A stretch of 17,043 nt of DNA from SZUA-365 sp964635845. GTDB lineage: Bacteria > Bacteroidota > Ignavibacteria > SZUA-365. A program made the position numbers and the translations under genes. The stretch is taken from NCBI GenBank assembly GCA_964635845.1, contig CAZWNO010000088.1, positions 1 through 17,043 on the forward strand, read 5' to 3'. Below are positions 7,461-14,762 of this stretch, in pieces. Below the pieces are notes generated by a model that did no database searches, was not told where the DNA came from, and saw nothing but the letters and a program-made list of their open reading frames with translations. Position 1 is the stretch's first letter, and each line of letters opens with the position of its first letter.

Positions 7461-7832
7461 ATGCAATCGCGCAAGGACCTTATCCGCGAATACAAGGAAC
7501 GGCGCAAACCCGCGGGCGTCTTCCAGATCAGAAACACCGTCAACGGCAAGGTGTTCTTCGGCAGCAGCAAGAATCTCGAGGGCGTGTTCAACGGACATAA
7601 GTTCCGCCTCGATTTCGGCTCGCACAACAATGCCTCGCTGCAGGCGGATTGGAAGTCGTATGGCGCGGATGCCTTCGAGTTCGAAATCCTCGAAGAAGTC
7701 AAATTCACCGACGCTCCGCATTTCGACCTCGAAGACGAACTCACGCTGCTCGAGCAGATCTGGCTCGAGAAGCTCGAACCCTACGGCGACCGCGGATACA
7801 ATATTCCCGGGGGGAAGATCCGGCAGGTGTGA
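7461..7832 (+). CDS. GIY-YIG-type nuclease-fold protein
   Basis: A 123-aa protein resembling small stand-alone GIY-YIG members. GVF at 19-21 takes the place of GIY and FFG at 32-34 takes the place of YIG, about eleven residues later as the family requires. E98 in LTLLEQIWLEKL fits the metal-binding Glu, and RGYN at 111-114 fits the conserved end. R49 is a candidate for the catalytic Arg. The N-terminal helix (KDLIREYKERRKPAGV) and the SHNNASLQADWKSYGADAFEFEIL segment agree with a family I recall from many bacteria. Whether it cuts DNA is unknown because both signature triplets deviate. The ribosome site is weak (AGG directly before the ATG). It converges with the reductase gene on the opposite strand. 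Confidence 0.75.
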   Translation: MQSRKDLIREYKERRKPAGVFQIRNTVNGKVFFGSSKNLEGVFNGHKFRLDFGSHNNASLQADWKSYGADAFEFEILEEVKFTDAPHFDLEDELTLLEQIWLEKLEPYGDRGYNIPGGKIRQV

Positions 7833-7911
7833 GGGAATCGGGGGCAAGTCATGATTCACCACGCCGGAATGCGAATGCCATCACGGGAAACTGTCCCGCC
7901 ACGCACACGCA

Positions 7912-8634
7912 TCAATAGCCCGAGAACTCCTCCGTGCGGATGTTGTCGTCGTCGACGCCCGCGCCGTTGAGTATGCCGCGCATGGATTCCACCATCGCCC
8001 GCGGACCCGCGATATAATATATAGGGAGTGACAGGTCGCTTATATACTTCGCGAGCATCTCGCCGGTGATGAAACCGGTCTCGCTATTCCACGCGCGGCC
8101 AGATTTTTCCATCTGCGCCATCGTACCGATGAAGGTGTAGTTCGGATTGACATCCTGAGCGTGCATCAGTTCGTCGAGGAAGGCCGCATCCTCGGGACGA
8201 TTGTTGGCATCGAAAACGATTATCCTGTGCGGGAGCCTGTCATGCGTGGCCTGCAGCACGATGCTGCGGACCGGGGTGACACCGATGCCGCCGACGAGAA
8301 AAACCGCGGGCACGTTCGTCCTGTTGTGGAGGGTGAACGATCCGACGGGCGCATCGAGCGTGATCTCGGTGCCGGGCGTCATCGTCCGCAGCACGCGCTT
8401 GAAGGCGGTATCGCGCATCCGGGTCGCGATCATGAGCGTGTCCTCGTACGGCGCGCTCGCGAGCGAGAATGCGCGGATGTCGCCCTCGGCGTCGGACTCG
8501 GGCGGATCGATCAGGGTCCAGTCGCCGAACTGGCCGGCCTTGTAAACAAAACCTTCAGGCTTCTCAAAGGAAAACGCCATCGTTCCCTCGGCGATTTCCA
8601 TCTTGCGGATCAATCGGACTGTATGGATAGACAT
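7912..8634 (-). CDS. FNR-type FAD/NAD(P)H oxidoreductase
   Basis: A 240-aa protein covering the two standard domains of ferredoxin-NADP+ reductase-like enzymes and nothing more. RAFSLAS (54-60) is the RxYS-type FAD-binding motif, TRMRDTAFKRVL contacts the flavin, GGIGVTP (115-121) is the nucleotide phosphate loop, YYIAGPRAMVESM (207-218) is the Cys/Gly-Pro region, and the end EEFSGY is typical of the group. It would pass electrons between NAD(P)H and an iron-sulfur or other redox partner. No ferredoxin domain is fused. The ATG at 8634 is chosen because AAAGGAG lies nine bases upstream, and the longer frame to 8796 has neither a ribosome site nor homology-like sequence. It is 266 bases downstream of the outer-membrane protein B gene, so it may be a separate transcript. 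A role as redox partner for lipid modification is speculation. Confidence 0.88.
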   Translation of the reverse strand: MSIHTVRLIRKMEIAEGTMAFSFEKPEGFVYKAGQFGDWTLIDPPESDAEGDIRAFSLASAPYEDTLMIATRMRDTAFKRVLRTMTPGTEITLDAPVGSFTLHNRTNVPAVFLVGGIGVTPVRSIVLQATHDRLPHRIIVFDANNRPEDAAFLDELMHAQDVNPNYTFIGTMAQMEKSGRAWNSETGFITGEMLAKYISDLSLPIYYIAGPRAMVESMRGILNGAGVDDDNIRTEEFSGY

Positions 8635-8900
8635 TCGGGATTCTCCTTTCTCCCGGACAACATCGCCCGCGGCCGCCGCGTTCCACCGATGGTCGCAAGG
8701 ACGCTGCATCTCCGGAAAATTCCCGTTTTCCATTATCGGCTTCAATACTGCCTTGATGTGAACCGAGGGGAGTCCGCTCCGCGTCGGGTATTGCATACCT
8801 CCACGCCGCCGGCACCGTCGGTGGCCTTTCCGGGAGTGCCGACGCCAATGCCTTCTCCGATGCTACCCTTCGTGCCGTTGGCTTGCAGTTTTTCGCCCGA
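8635..8900. other. Intergenic gap between the reductase and outer-membrane protein B genes
   Basis: No gene is supported. On the minus strand, reading on past the stop of protein B stays open for about 50 codons and is glycine-rich, but it has no start. CGGCAC and GTGCCG arms around 8808-8865 could form a long-loop hairpin without a T run. The ribosome site of the reductase lies at the low end. Confidence 0.4.
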
Positions 8901-10232
8901 TCAGAAATGTACACCGAGCACGAGCCCCCAGCTCCAGCTGCTCAGATCGAAAGTGGACTCAGTAGTGGTAATGCCTTCGAGGGAGCCGACGGGCAGGGGA
9001 TTGACGAAGACATATTCGCCGGTCAGCGCAAGCGAGAGCGACCGATAGAGATACAGCCTGAGATCGGTGAATGCGAAGGCGCTGAAAAGGCTCGATGCCA
9101 GCGAGTATTTCCTTTCTATTCTGACGGTGTTCGGATAGACACCGCTGAGTGTGACGGTGGTCAGTTCGCCGCTTCTGATCGCTGCCCCGAGCCCGACACC
9201 GAGGAGCCATGAGAACGGACCGTTCCATCGCGCATGCATCGGTTCGTATGTCCCGACGACGTACCATCCTTTCAGCTGCTGCCGTATCTCGATGTTGTGC
9301 GTCAGTCCCCCGGTTTTGGTGCTGGCAATCTCCGTGTACCGTGGTTCCGTCAGATCCATGTACGCCGCGCCGACGGTGTATCCAGGTTGGATCGACCAGG
9401 TGGCCTGTCCTTTCCGAAAGAGATTGAATGAACCTGGATAGTCGGGTTCCGAATGATGATACGATGACGGAGCCTCCGGTGTGAGCCCAGCTTCCCGGAT
9501 CAGGCGTTCCGGTCGTCCGGACTCGCGCGGCCGCACGTCCGAGAGCTGTACCGTGAAATGCAATTTCGCATCGGTCCCTGTACCGTGAGTGAAGGCCCGA
9601 AAACGCGCCTCTTCAGACAGCCTCTTTTCGGAATCGGCTGTGAAGTCGAACTGCATTGCCGGCGTGTCGTGGCTCTCGAACAGCGTCAGCACAAAATAAC
9701 AGAGAGTCATGGAACCGAGGTTGGCGAGCAGGAATCCTGCCACTCCCTCGCCCGAGATATCGGCATAGACTCCCGGTCTTGACTCATCCTTCATCCACGC
9801 CAGATCGATCAGGTAGGTGCCGATGAGCGCCCCATGCGCCGGGATCTGGTGCGAGGAACCAATCAGCGGCAGGTTCAGCTTCATCACATCGCTCAACGGA
9901 ATCCGGAGCATTTCATCGCGGCTCCGCAGGTAGATGCTGTCCTCGATCACATCGAGCAGGAATCCTGCCGAGCGTTCGTCGCCGCGACGGAAAACGATCA
10001 TCGGCTGCAGAAGCAGGGACGATCTGATCGAACTCACCCGGATGCGCTCCATGATAGCCTGTTTCGCGGCGCTGTCCGCGGCGGCGGATTCCGCGGGACG
10101 GCTTTCGGCGGCTTGACTCCTTATGCTGTCCTGTTGCGCGGACAGCGGGATTGCCGGAAAAAGGAGCAGCAGGGCGAATATCAGATTTCGCGAGTGCCGC
10201 CTGCTGCGTGCATCAGTTCTGTGCCGCGACAT
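8901..10232 (-). CDS. Outer-membrane-type protein B, paralogue of protein A
   Basis: A 443-aa exported protein. Signal peptide about 1-32 (basic start, LIFALLLLFPAIPLSA, cut before QQDS). Residues about 75-120 form a small beta module (MIVFRRGDERSAGFLLDVIEDSIYLRS then IPLSDVMKLNLP). Two hydrophobic stretches follow (GALIGTYLIDLAWM and EGVAGFLLANLGSMTLCYFVL). The last 200 residues alternate hydrophobic and polar residues and end SSWSWGLVLGVHF, a beta-barrel style end with terminal Phe. Protein A has the same order, length and ending (SSWSWGIALGVHF), and both share LHFTVQ and LFRKAQ-like motifs. The start overlaps the lipoprotein gene by 20 bases, with GAGGA six bases upstream, so the two are coupled. 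Function is unknown. Sitting at the end of the acyl-synthesis operon suggests a role in the envelope fate of its product. Confidence 0.8.
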   Translation of the reverse strand: MSRHRTDARSRRHSRNLIFALLLLFPAIPLSAQQDSIRSQAAESRPAESAAADSAAKQAIMERIRVSSIRSSLLLQPMIVFRRGDERSAGFLLDVIEDSIYLRSRDEMLRIPLSDVMKLNLPLIGSSHQIPAHGALIGTYLIDLAWMKDESRPGVYADISGEGVAGFLLANLGSMTLCYFVLTLFESHDTPAMQFDFTADSEKRLSEEARFRAFTHGTGTDAKLHFTVQLSDVRPRESGRPERLIREAGLTPEAPSSYHHSEPDYPGSFNLFRKGQATWSIQPGYTVGAAYMDLTEPRYTEIASTKTGGLTHNIEIRQQLKGWYVVGTYEPMHARWNGPFSWLLGVGLGAAIRSGELTTVTLSGVYPNTVRIERKYSLASSLFSAFAFTDLRLYLYRSLSLALTGEYVFVNPLPVGSLEGITTTESTFDLSSWSWGLVLGVHF

Positions 10233-11718
10233 GGCGTGTCCTCGATTTCAGGTATTCCTCGAGACCGTATGAAACGATCGCCCCGGGCGTACCCATGAGC
10301 TTCCGGATGAGATCAGTCTGCTCGGGAGTGTCCTTGGCGAGATGCAGCTCGTACCATCCCGAGGTCTGCAGGAAAATGCTGCGTTCCATGCCCGGAACAG
10401 CGGGAGGTGCCGGGAATCGCGCCGTGAAGTACTGGCCGGTCACGGGCATATGGTGAGACGTGCCGTCATTCGACGCCAACAGCGCCGCGATCTCACGGCC
10501 GTCCTGATCGCGCATGCTCTCGGCGGCGACGAGACGGGACTGGACTCCCGCCGGTGCATCGTAACTCACGGCGAGATGGTCGATGACCCAGTAGCCGACC
10601 GGCGGATCGAGACGGATCTCCAGCAGGTCGCCGGTGACATGGGACAGATCGAGCGTGCACACGCGGTCCTCGGTCATGTACGGTCCCGATCCCGCGATGT
10701 AACCGCGATGCACCCAGGCGCCGCCTTCCTTCACCTGCACTTTCAGGACGAACAGCTCCTCGCGCAGGATGAAGGCGCCGAGCTTGAGTTTCTCGATGCC
10801 TCCCGCATCGATATCGGCATACCAATCGTCCACTTTGTCGCCGCGCAGGGCGAGCATGGAGCGGATCATGTTCGATCCCCAAGTCGCCGTGCCTGCATTG
10901 ACGAGCAGCGAGGCCGATTGTGCGTCCTTCGGTCTCGGGAAGCTGAACGTGAGATGATGCCGCGGATCACCGCCGCGGAAACTGCTGTCCTTCGGCAGCC
11001 GCGACTGCCATGCGCCGAAATCCTGATGCGCGACGAAGGGACGCAGATCCCGTCCGCTCTCGTCGGTCGCGGACACGGGTGCGATCGGCGTGCCGACCGC
11101 ATGCAGGTTGCCGCTGAGGTCCGGATACACCGTGGTGCCCGCGGGGTGCTCCGCCACCAGGAGCCGCATCTCGTCGAGATGCTGGGTTTCCGCGAACTCA
11201 TTGCGGACGAGCAGCTCGTAATATCCGTCGTGCTCCCTGAGGTATTCCAGACGCGACCAGTCGGTTTTCGCCAGTCCCGCGCTGATGGAACCCCCGAGCG
11301 GTTCCGCATCGAAGACGTAGCGCAGACCGTCGAACGAGTACACGAGCGGACAACTGGAAACGATCACCGCGCTAACCGCCAATGCCAATCCTCCGACGAG
11401 GGTGAGGATCACGATTCCGAAGACCGCGCCGGCACTGACTTTCTCCACCCGAACGTAGAGTACGTCCCTGGCGTCGATTTCCTGCTGCTTGTTGTCCGCA
11501 TCGAAACCGATAATGATTTCCTTTTCGGCTTCGTAGAGGCCGCCGCTCTCGTTGAAGTGGATGGTCTCGCCGCTGAGCAGGATGACTTCGACTATTTTCG
11601 CGTCCGGGTTGAAGTAGGGATCGCTCAAGAGCACAGTCTCCCTGACATGAATCCCGCAGCCGGTAGTCAGGTTCAGTATCGCGAGGATGGAGACGAGGGT
11701 GATGAGCTTTCGTGCCAT
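10213..11718 (-). CDS. Large lipoprotein co-encoded with the acyl-synthesis genes
   Basis: A 501-aa protein with a lipoprotein signal (MARKLITLVSILAILNLTTG, Cys21). Residues about 41-92 form a small beta module (KIVEVILLSGETIHF through DVLYVRVEKV) that resembles the first module of proteins A and B. A glycine-rich hydrophobic span (97-120, FGIVILTLVGGLALAV) comes next and ends at SSCPLVYSFDG. The distinctive block from 123 (CPLVYSFDGLRYVFDAEP, then LEYLREHDGYYELLVRNEF and ETQHLDEMRLLV) is one I recall in unnamed bacterial proteins. The rest is beta-rich, with WYELHLAKDTPEQTDLIRKL near the end. It begins 61 bases after the reductase gene, with AGGA before the ATG at 11718, and its 3' end overlaps protein B. 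Function unknown. The neighbourhood suggests it acts at the membrane together with the acyl genes. Confidence 0.8.
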   Translation of the reverse strand: MARKLITLVSILAILNLTTGCGIHVRETVLLSDPYFNPDAKIVEVILLSGETIHFNESGGLYEAEKEIIIGFDADNKQQEIDARDVLYVRVEKVSAGAVFGIVILTLVGGLALAVSAVIVSSCPLVYSFDGLRYVFDAEPLGGSISAGLAKTDWSRLEYLREHDGYYELLVRNEFAETQHLDEMRLLVAEHPAGTTVYPDLSGNLHAVGTPIAPVSATDESGRDLRPFVAHQDFGAWQSRLPKDSSFRGGDPRHHLTFSFPRPKDAQSASLLVNAGTATWGSNMIRSMLALRGDKVDDWYADIDAGGIEKLKLGAFILREELFVLKVQVKEGGAWVHRGYIAGSGPYMTEDRVCTLDLSHVTGDLLEIRLDPPVGYWVIDHLAVSYDAPAGVQSRLVAAESMRDQDGREIAALLASNDGTSHHMPVTGQYFTARFPAPPAVPGMERSIFLQTSGWYELHLAKDTPEQTDLIRKLMGTPGAIVSYGLEEYLKSRTRHVAAQN

Positions 11719-11779
11719 TGTGCATCCTGTGTCTGATTCGCGAAAGATGAGACTGATGGCGCCCTTCGCCGGATCGGGA

Positions 11780-12535
11780 TCAACGCAGGGACAGACCGCC
11801 GTCCGCCACGAGCGTCTGGCCGACGATCCATCGCGCGGCGGGACTTGCGAGGAAAAGCACAACGTCGGCGATGTCCTCTGGCAGCCCGATTCGCCCGGCG
11901 GGAGTCCGTAGCGCGGCTTCGGCGATGAGTTCCTCCGCCTTCGGGAACAGACGTATCGACCCGGTATCCACCAGTCCGGCGGTGACCGCGTTCACGCGGA
12001 TTCCTCTCGGCGCGAGTTCGCAGGCGAGATACCGGACGAGGCTCTCGAGCGCCGCCTTGGCCGGACCCAGCGCGCCGTAGTTGTCGAGCACGCGCCGCGC
12101 GCCGAGACTGGACACAGCCACGATGCATCCCTGCGTCATCAGCGGCAGGCACTGCTGCGCGCAGAGGAGGAACGCACGCGTGGCGATGTTCAGCGTGAGA
12201 TCCCATTGATTCGGTTTGACGGACGTGACCGGCTTGAAGGTGTTCAGCGCGGCGCAGTGCACAAAGAGATCAATGCCGCCCAGTTCCTTCGCCGCCGCGG
12301 CGAAGAGGGCATCGACATCGTCCGGCGACGCGACGTTCGCCCGGTGAACGATGCAGCGCGTTCCCGCCGTCTCGCACAGTGCGCGCGTGCGCTCCGCCTC
12401 GGTGTCGTTCTGCAGGTAATTGAGCAGCACGGTTTCCGCTCCCGCGGCGCAAGCCGCGAGGGCGATCGCGCGTCCGATGCCGCGCGTCCCCCCGGTGATC
12501 AGGACATTCCGTATCCAATGCCCGTCCGCCGTCAT
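11780..12535 (-). CDS. Short-chain dehydrogenase resembling FabL-type enoyl-ACP reductase
   Basis: A 251-aa Rossmann-fold reductase. TGGTRGIG (14-21) binds the nucleotide, and N116 and S142/S143 fit the SDR core. The active site is Y153-x6-K160 in DNYGALGPAK. Ordinary FabG ketoreductases have Y-x3-K. Y-x6-K is the hallmark of enoyl-ACP reductases, and the flanking sequence (SSLGARRVLDNY, then KAALESLVRYLACELAP, RTPAGRIG and a GQTLVADGGLSL end) closely follows what I remember of Bacillus subtilis FabL. It would therefore reduce trans-2-enoyl-ACP with NAD(P)H, after the dehydratase encoded upstream. The ATG overlaps the ACP stop in ATGA. A ketoreductase role cannot be excluded without assay. 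The gene lies last among the synthesis enzymes. Confidence 0.85.
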   Translation of the reverse strand: MTADGHWIRNVLITGGTRGIGRAIALAACAAGAETVLLNYLQNDTEAERTRALCETAGTRCIVHRANVASPDDVDALFAAAAKELGGIDLFVHCAALNTFKPVTSVKPNQWDLTLNIATRAFLLCAQQCLPLMTQGCIVAVSSLGARRVLDNYGALGPAKAALESLVRYLACELAPRGIRVNAVTAGLVDTGSIRLFPKAEELIAEAALRTPAGRIGLPEDIADVVLFLASPAARWIVGQTLVADGGLSLR

Positions 12536-12843
12536 GGCGATTGCGCCTCCGCCGACAGTCTGTTCCGGACATAATCCGCGACGCTCCCGACCGTGAAGCG
12601 CTCCTTGAGCTGTTCGAGCGACTGTCCCGGATCGATGCTGCGAATGATGTCGCCCTCGGGGATCTTGATGCCGAAGGTTTCCTCGATGCGGAAGCGGATG
12701 TCGAGAATGTCGATCGACTCCGCCCCGAGGTCGCCGAAGATCCTCGCCCCGGGGACGATCTTCTCCGTCGGAACGCGCAGGGCTTCGCGGATGATGCCGG
12801 CCAGCGCCGGCAGGATGTCCTCGTCTTTAAAAGGTATGCCCAC
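12532..12843 (-). CDS. Specialised acyl carrier protein
   Basis: A 103-aa carrier protein. S43 in GDLGAESIDILDIRFRI is the phosphopantetheine attachment site, and helix 2 continues as the family expects (RIEETFGIKIP). It is longer than housekeeping ACP (about 78 aa) because of about 20 extra residues between helices 2 and 3 (EGDIIRSIDPGQSLEQLKER). The GAESID form, rather than GADSLD, is what I recall from dedicated carriers in special lipid clusters. The start is a GTG, supported by AAAGGAG six bases upstream. The gene lies 14 bases after the ketosynthase and overlaps the reductase by four bases. It should hold the growing chain for the neighbouring enzymes. A phosphopantetheinyl transferase is not in the window. 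Confidence 0.92.
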   Translation of the reverse strand: MGIPFKDEDILPALAGIIREALRVPTEKIVPGARIFGDLGAESIDILDIRFRIEETFGIKIPEGDIIRSIDPGQSLEQLKERFTVGSVADYVRNRLSAEAQSP

Positions 12844-12857
12844 GTGAAACTCCTTTA

Positions 12858-14174
12858 TTAATGCGCGGCGATCTCTCCGAGCACCAGCGTCGCATTCTGT
12901 CCGCCGAAGCCGAAGGAATTCGAAAGCACGGTTGCGACGCGGGCTTCACGCGCCGTGTTGGGAACGCAGTCGAGATCGCAGTCGGGATCCGGCTCCTCGT
13001 AGTTGATGGTCGGGGGCAGGAGCTGCTCGCGGATGGCGAGAAGGCAGGCGGCGGTCTCCACCGCGCCCGCCGCGGCGACGAGATGTCCGATCATCGATTT
13101 GGTCGAACTGACGGGCGGGGGCTGCCGTTCGCCGCAGACGCTCCGGATCGCGAGCGTTTCCGTGCTGTCGTTCAGCTTCGTTCCCGTGCCGTGCGCGTTG
13201 ACATAATCGATTTCCGCAGGAAGCACCTTCGCGTCCTCCAGCGCGAGCTGCATCGCATGGATGCACCCCCTGCCGTCGGGCGCGGGATCGGTGAGACGGA
13301 AGGCGTCGCAGGTGGAAGCGTAGCCGCGAAGCTCCGCGAGGGGAACCCCTCCGCGCGCCATGCAGTGGTCGAGACCTTCGATCACGAAAATCGCAGCCCC
13401 CTCGCCGACCATGAAGCCATCGCGGCGCCGGTCGAAGGGACGGGATGCGGTCAGATATTCCTCGTTGTTCCGGCTGATCACACCGAGCGCGGAGAATGCG
13501 ACGAGTCCGTTGGGATTGACCATCGAATCGCTGCCGCCGGTGATCATCACGTCGGCCGCGCCGCAGCGGATCAGCCGCATGGCCTCGCCGATCGCCTGCG
13601 CACCGGAAGTACAGGCCGTCGTGACGGTCTGGCACACTCCCCGCGCGTCGTGGTTGATGGCGATGTGTGCCGTGAGGATATTCGGCAGCGCCTTGAGCGG
13701 GGTGAGCGGATGCACCATCTCCAGCGTATTGCGCCGCACTTCCGCACCGTCGATTACCGGCGTGCCGCTGTCCACGCGCACGGAACGCAGAAAAATATCC
13801 TGGAGCTTCTCGCTGTATGCGACATCGAAGAAACCGAGTCCCCCCGTGCCGATGGAGGTGCCGACGCGCCAGGGATCGATCGTGCCCGCCGCCAGACCCG
13901 CTTCCGCCACGGCCTCGTCGGCGGCGATCGCGGCGAACAGCGCGGCGCGGCTCATGGTTTTTGTCGCCTTCTGATTTCTGACGAAGCCCTCGAGTTCGGG
14001 CACGGAAAACGGTACCTGCGCGGCGAAACGTGTCGGGAGGGTGGAGACGTCGAAGGAACCGATCAGCGTCGAGGCGCTGCGCCCCGCGAACAATCCATCC
14101 CGGAAAGCGGCCAGACCGATTCCGAAGGGCGTCACCGCTCCCGCGCCGCTGATGACCACGCGCCTAGTCTCCAT
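12858..14174 (-). CDS. Beta-ketoacyl-ACP synthase, FabF-like
   Basis: A 438-aa condensing enzyme with the full Cys-His-His set: C188 in TTACTSGAQAIG, H328 in NAHGTGTKLND and H364 in STKSMIGHLVAAAG (with K359). FDRRRDGFMVGEGA (247-260) and the final SNSFGFGGQNATLVL are also standard, so it should be active and elongate acyl-ACP with malonyl-ACP, releasing CO2. The start at 14174 has AAGGAGG five bases away. The in-frame ATG at 14219 would overlap the dehydratase deeply and lacks such a site. The gene overlaps the dehydratase 3' end by 11 bases and is followed by the ACP after 14 bases. This is a housekeeping-type fold in a small cluster, so a specialised chain length or substrate is inferred. 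A chain-length-factor partner is absent. Confidence 0.93.
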   Translation of the reverse strand: METRRVVISGAGAVTPFGIGLAAFRDGLFAGRSASTLIGSFDVSTLPTRFAAQVPFSVPELEGFVRNQKATKTMSRAALFAAIAADEAVAEAGLAAGTIDPWRVGTSIGTGGLGFFDVAYSEKLQDIFLRSVRVDSGTPVIDGAEVRRNTLEMVHPLTPLKALPNILTAHIAINHDARGVCQTVTTACTSGAQAIGEAMRLIRCGAADVMITGGSDSMVNPNGLVAFSALGVISRNNEEYLTASRPFDRRRDGFMVGEGAAIFVIEGLDHCMARGGVPLAELRGYASTCDAFRLTDPAPDGRGCIHAMQLALEDAKVLPAEIDYVNAHGTGTKLNDSTETLAIRSVCGERQPPPVSSTKSMIGHLVAAAGAVETAACLLAIREQLLPPTINYEEPDPDCDLDCVPNTAREARVATVLSNSFGFGGQNATLVLGEIAAH

Positions 14175-14685
14175 CGCGGCCTCCTTCCTGCTGGCTCCGA
14201 GGGCTTCGCGCGGAATCATCGAAACCTTCGAGGACCGCTCCGTCGAGCCAGATCCCGTAGATCGCCTCGATCATGTGTCGCGAGGGGCGCGGGTAGTAGC
14301 GTTCCGGATCCTCGAGCGCGAAGACGATGCGTGCGGTCGCGACGAGCTGTTCAGCCGTGCGGATCGTGCCCTCCATCTTCGCGGAGCGGCTGTCGGAGGA
14401 AAGCACGTCCATGCTGATGGTCAGCTGATCACCCGGACGCACGACGCCGCGGAATTTCGCATTCTCCACCATCAGCAGCAGGGCTTTCTTCGTGTGTCCG
14501 GACGACACCTCGAGCAGCGCAGTACCCGCCTGGGCGAAAGCCTCGATCTGCAGCGCTCCGGGCATGACGGGGTAGCCGAAGAAATGATCGGCATAGACGT
14601 CCTCACCCAGCGCCACATTCTTCAGGGCGGTGATGGATCTGTCTTTCCGCAGATTCAGGATCCGGTCGAGCAGCAGATAGCGGAT
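14164..14685 (-). CDS. FabZ-like 3-hydroxyacyl-ACP dehydratase with a probable ATC start
   Basis: Hot-dog fold dehydratase. From 14685 the protein is 173 aa. H34 in HFFGYPVMPG and E48 in ALQIEAFAQAG are the catalytic pair of FabZ. The beginning RYLLLDRILNL matches the usual FabZ N-terminus, and about 20 residues beyond the normal end are added (through IYGIWLDGAVLEGF). It would dehydrate 3-hydroxyacyl-ACP to trans-2-enoyl-ACP for the reductase downstream. The frame is open to a TTG at 14760, but that extension looks foreign. A strong AAGGAGG (14692-14698) is placed six bases before an ATC codon (14683-14685), and a TATAAT at 14717-14722 implies transcription starts inside the extension. I therefore prefer the ATC start. 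The family call is firm, the exact start less so. Confidence 0.85.
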   Translation of the reverse strand: MRYLLLDRILNLRKDRSITALKNVALGEDVYADHFFGYPVMPGALQIEAFAQAGTALLEVSSGHTKKALLLMVENAKFRGVVRPGDQLTISMDVLSSDSRSAKMEGTIRTAEQLVATARIVFALEDPERYYPRPSRHMIEAIYGIWLDGAVLEGFDDSARSPRSQQEGGRDGD

Positions 14686-14691
14686 GGCGTG

Positions 14692-14698
14692 CCTCCTT
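14692..14698 (-). promoter_or_regulatory. Shine-Dalgarno that points to the ATC start of the dehydratase
   Basis: AAGGAGG on the minus strand, six bases before ATC at 14683-14685. No ATG, GTG or TTG in the dehydratase frame lies at a suitable distance. The next in-frame alternatives are CTG codons nine or more bases further on. Confidence 0.6.
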
Positions 14699-14716
14699 CG
14701 GAGGAAAAGGTCTGAT

Positions 14717-14745
14717 ATTATAATTTTGGCGTATGATACCGAAAC
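14717..14745 (-). promoter_or_regulatory. Candidate internal promoter before the dehydratase
   Basis: Perfect TATAAT at 14717-14722 on the minus strand, in a short AT-rich island. The hexamer 17 bases upstream (TTTCGG) is a weak -35 match. Transcripts would begin near 14710, giving a leader of about 25 bases to the ATC codon. Confidence 0.4.
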
Positions 14746-14762
14746 TTCCGTACGAATCAAAA

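Noticed and set aside
7884..7898. Terminator between the convergent GIY-YIG and reductase genes
   Set aside because: Only a five-base stem (CGGGA/TCCCG) with no T run on either strand.
8730..8900. Glycine-rich extension of outer-membrane protein B by stop-codon read-through
   Set aside because: The paralogue A ends with the same terminal Phe and no comparable extension, so the stop is genuine.
10342..11736. A 464-codon open frame on the plus strand opposite the large lipoprotein
   Set aside because: Same shadow pattern. The minus strand has a signal peptide, lipobox and operon junctions.
12861..14417. A 518-codon open frame on the plus strand opposite the ketosynthase
   Set aside because: Arginine/histidine/glycine-rich composition, no domain motifs, no ribosome site, and the opposite strand encodes a complete ketosynthase. 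It results from the GC-rich codon pattern.
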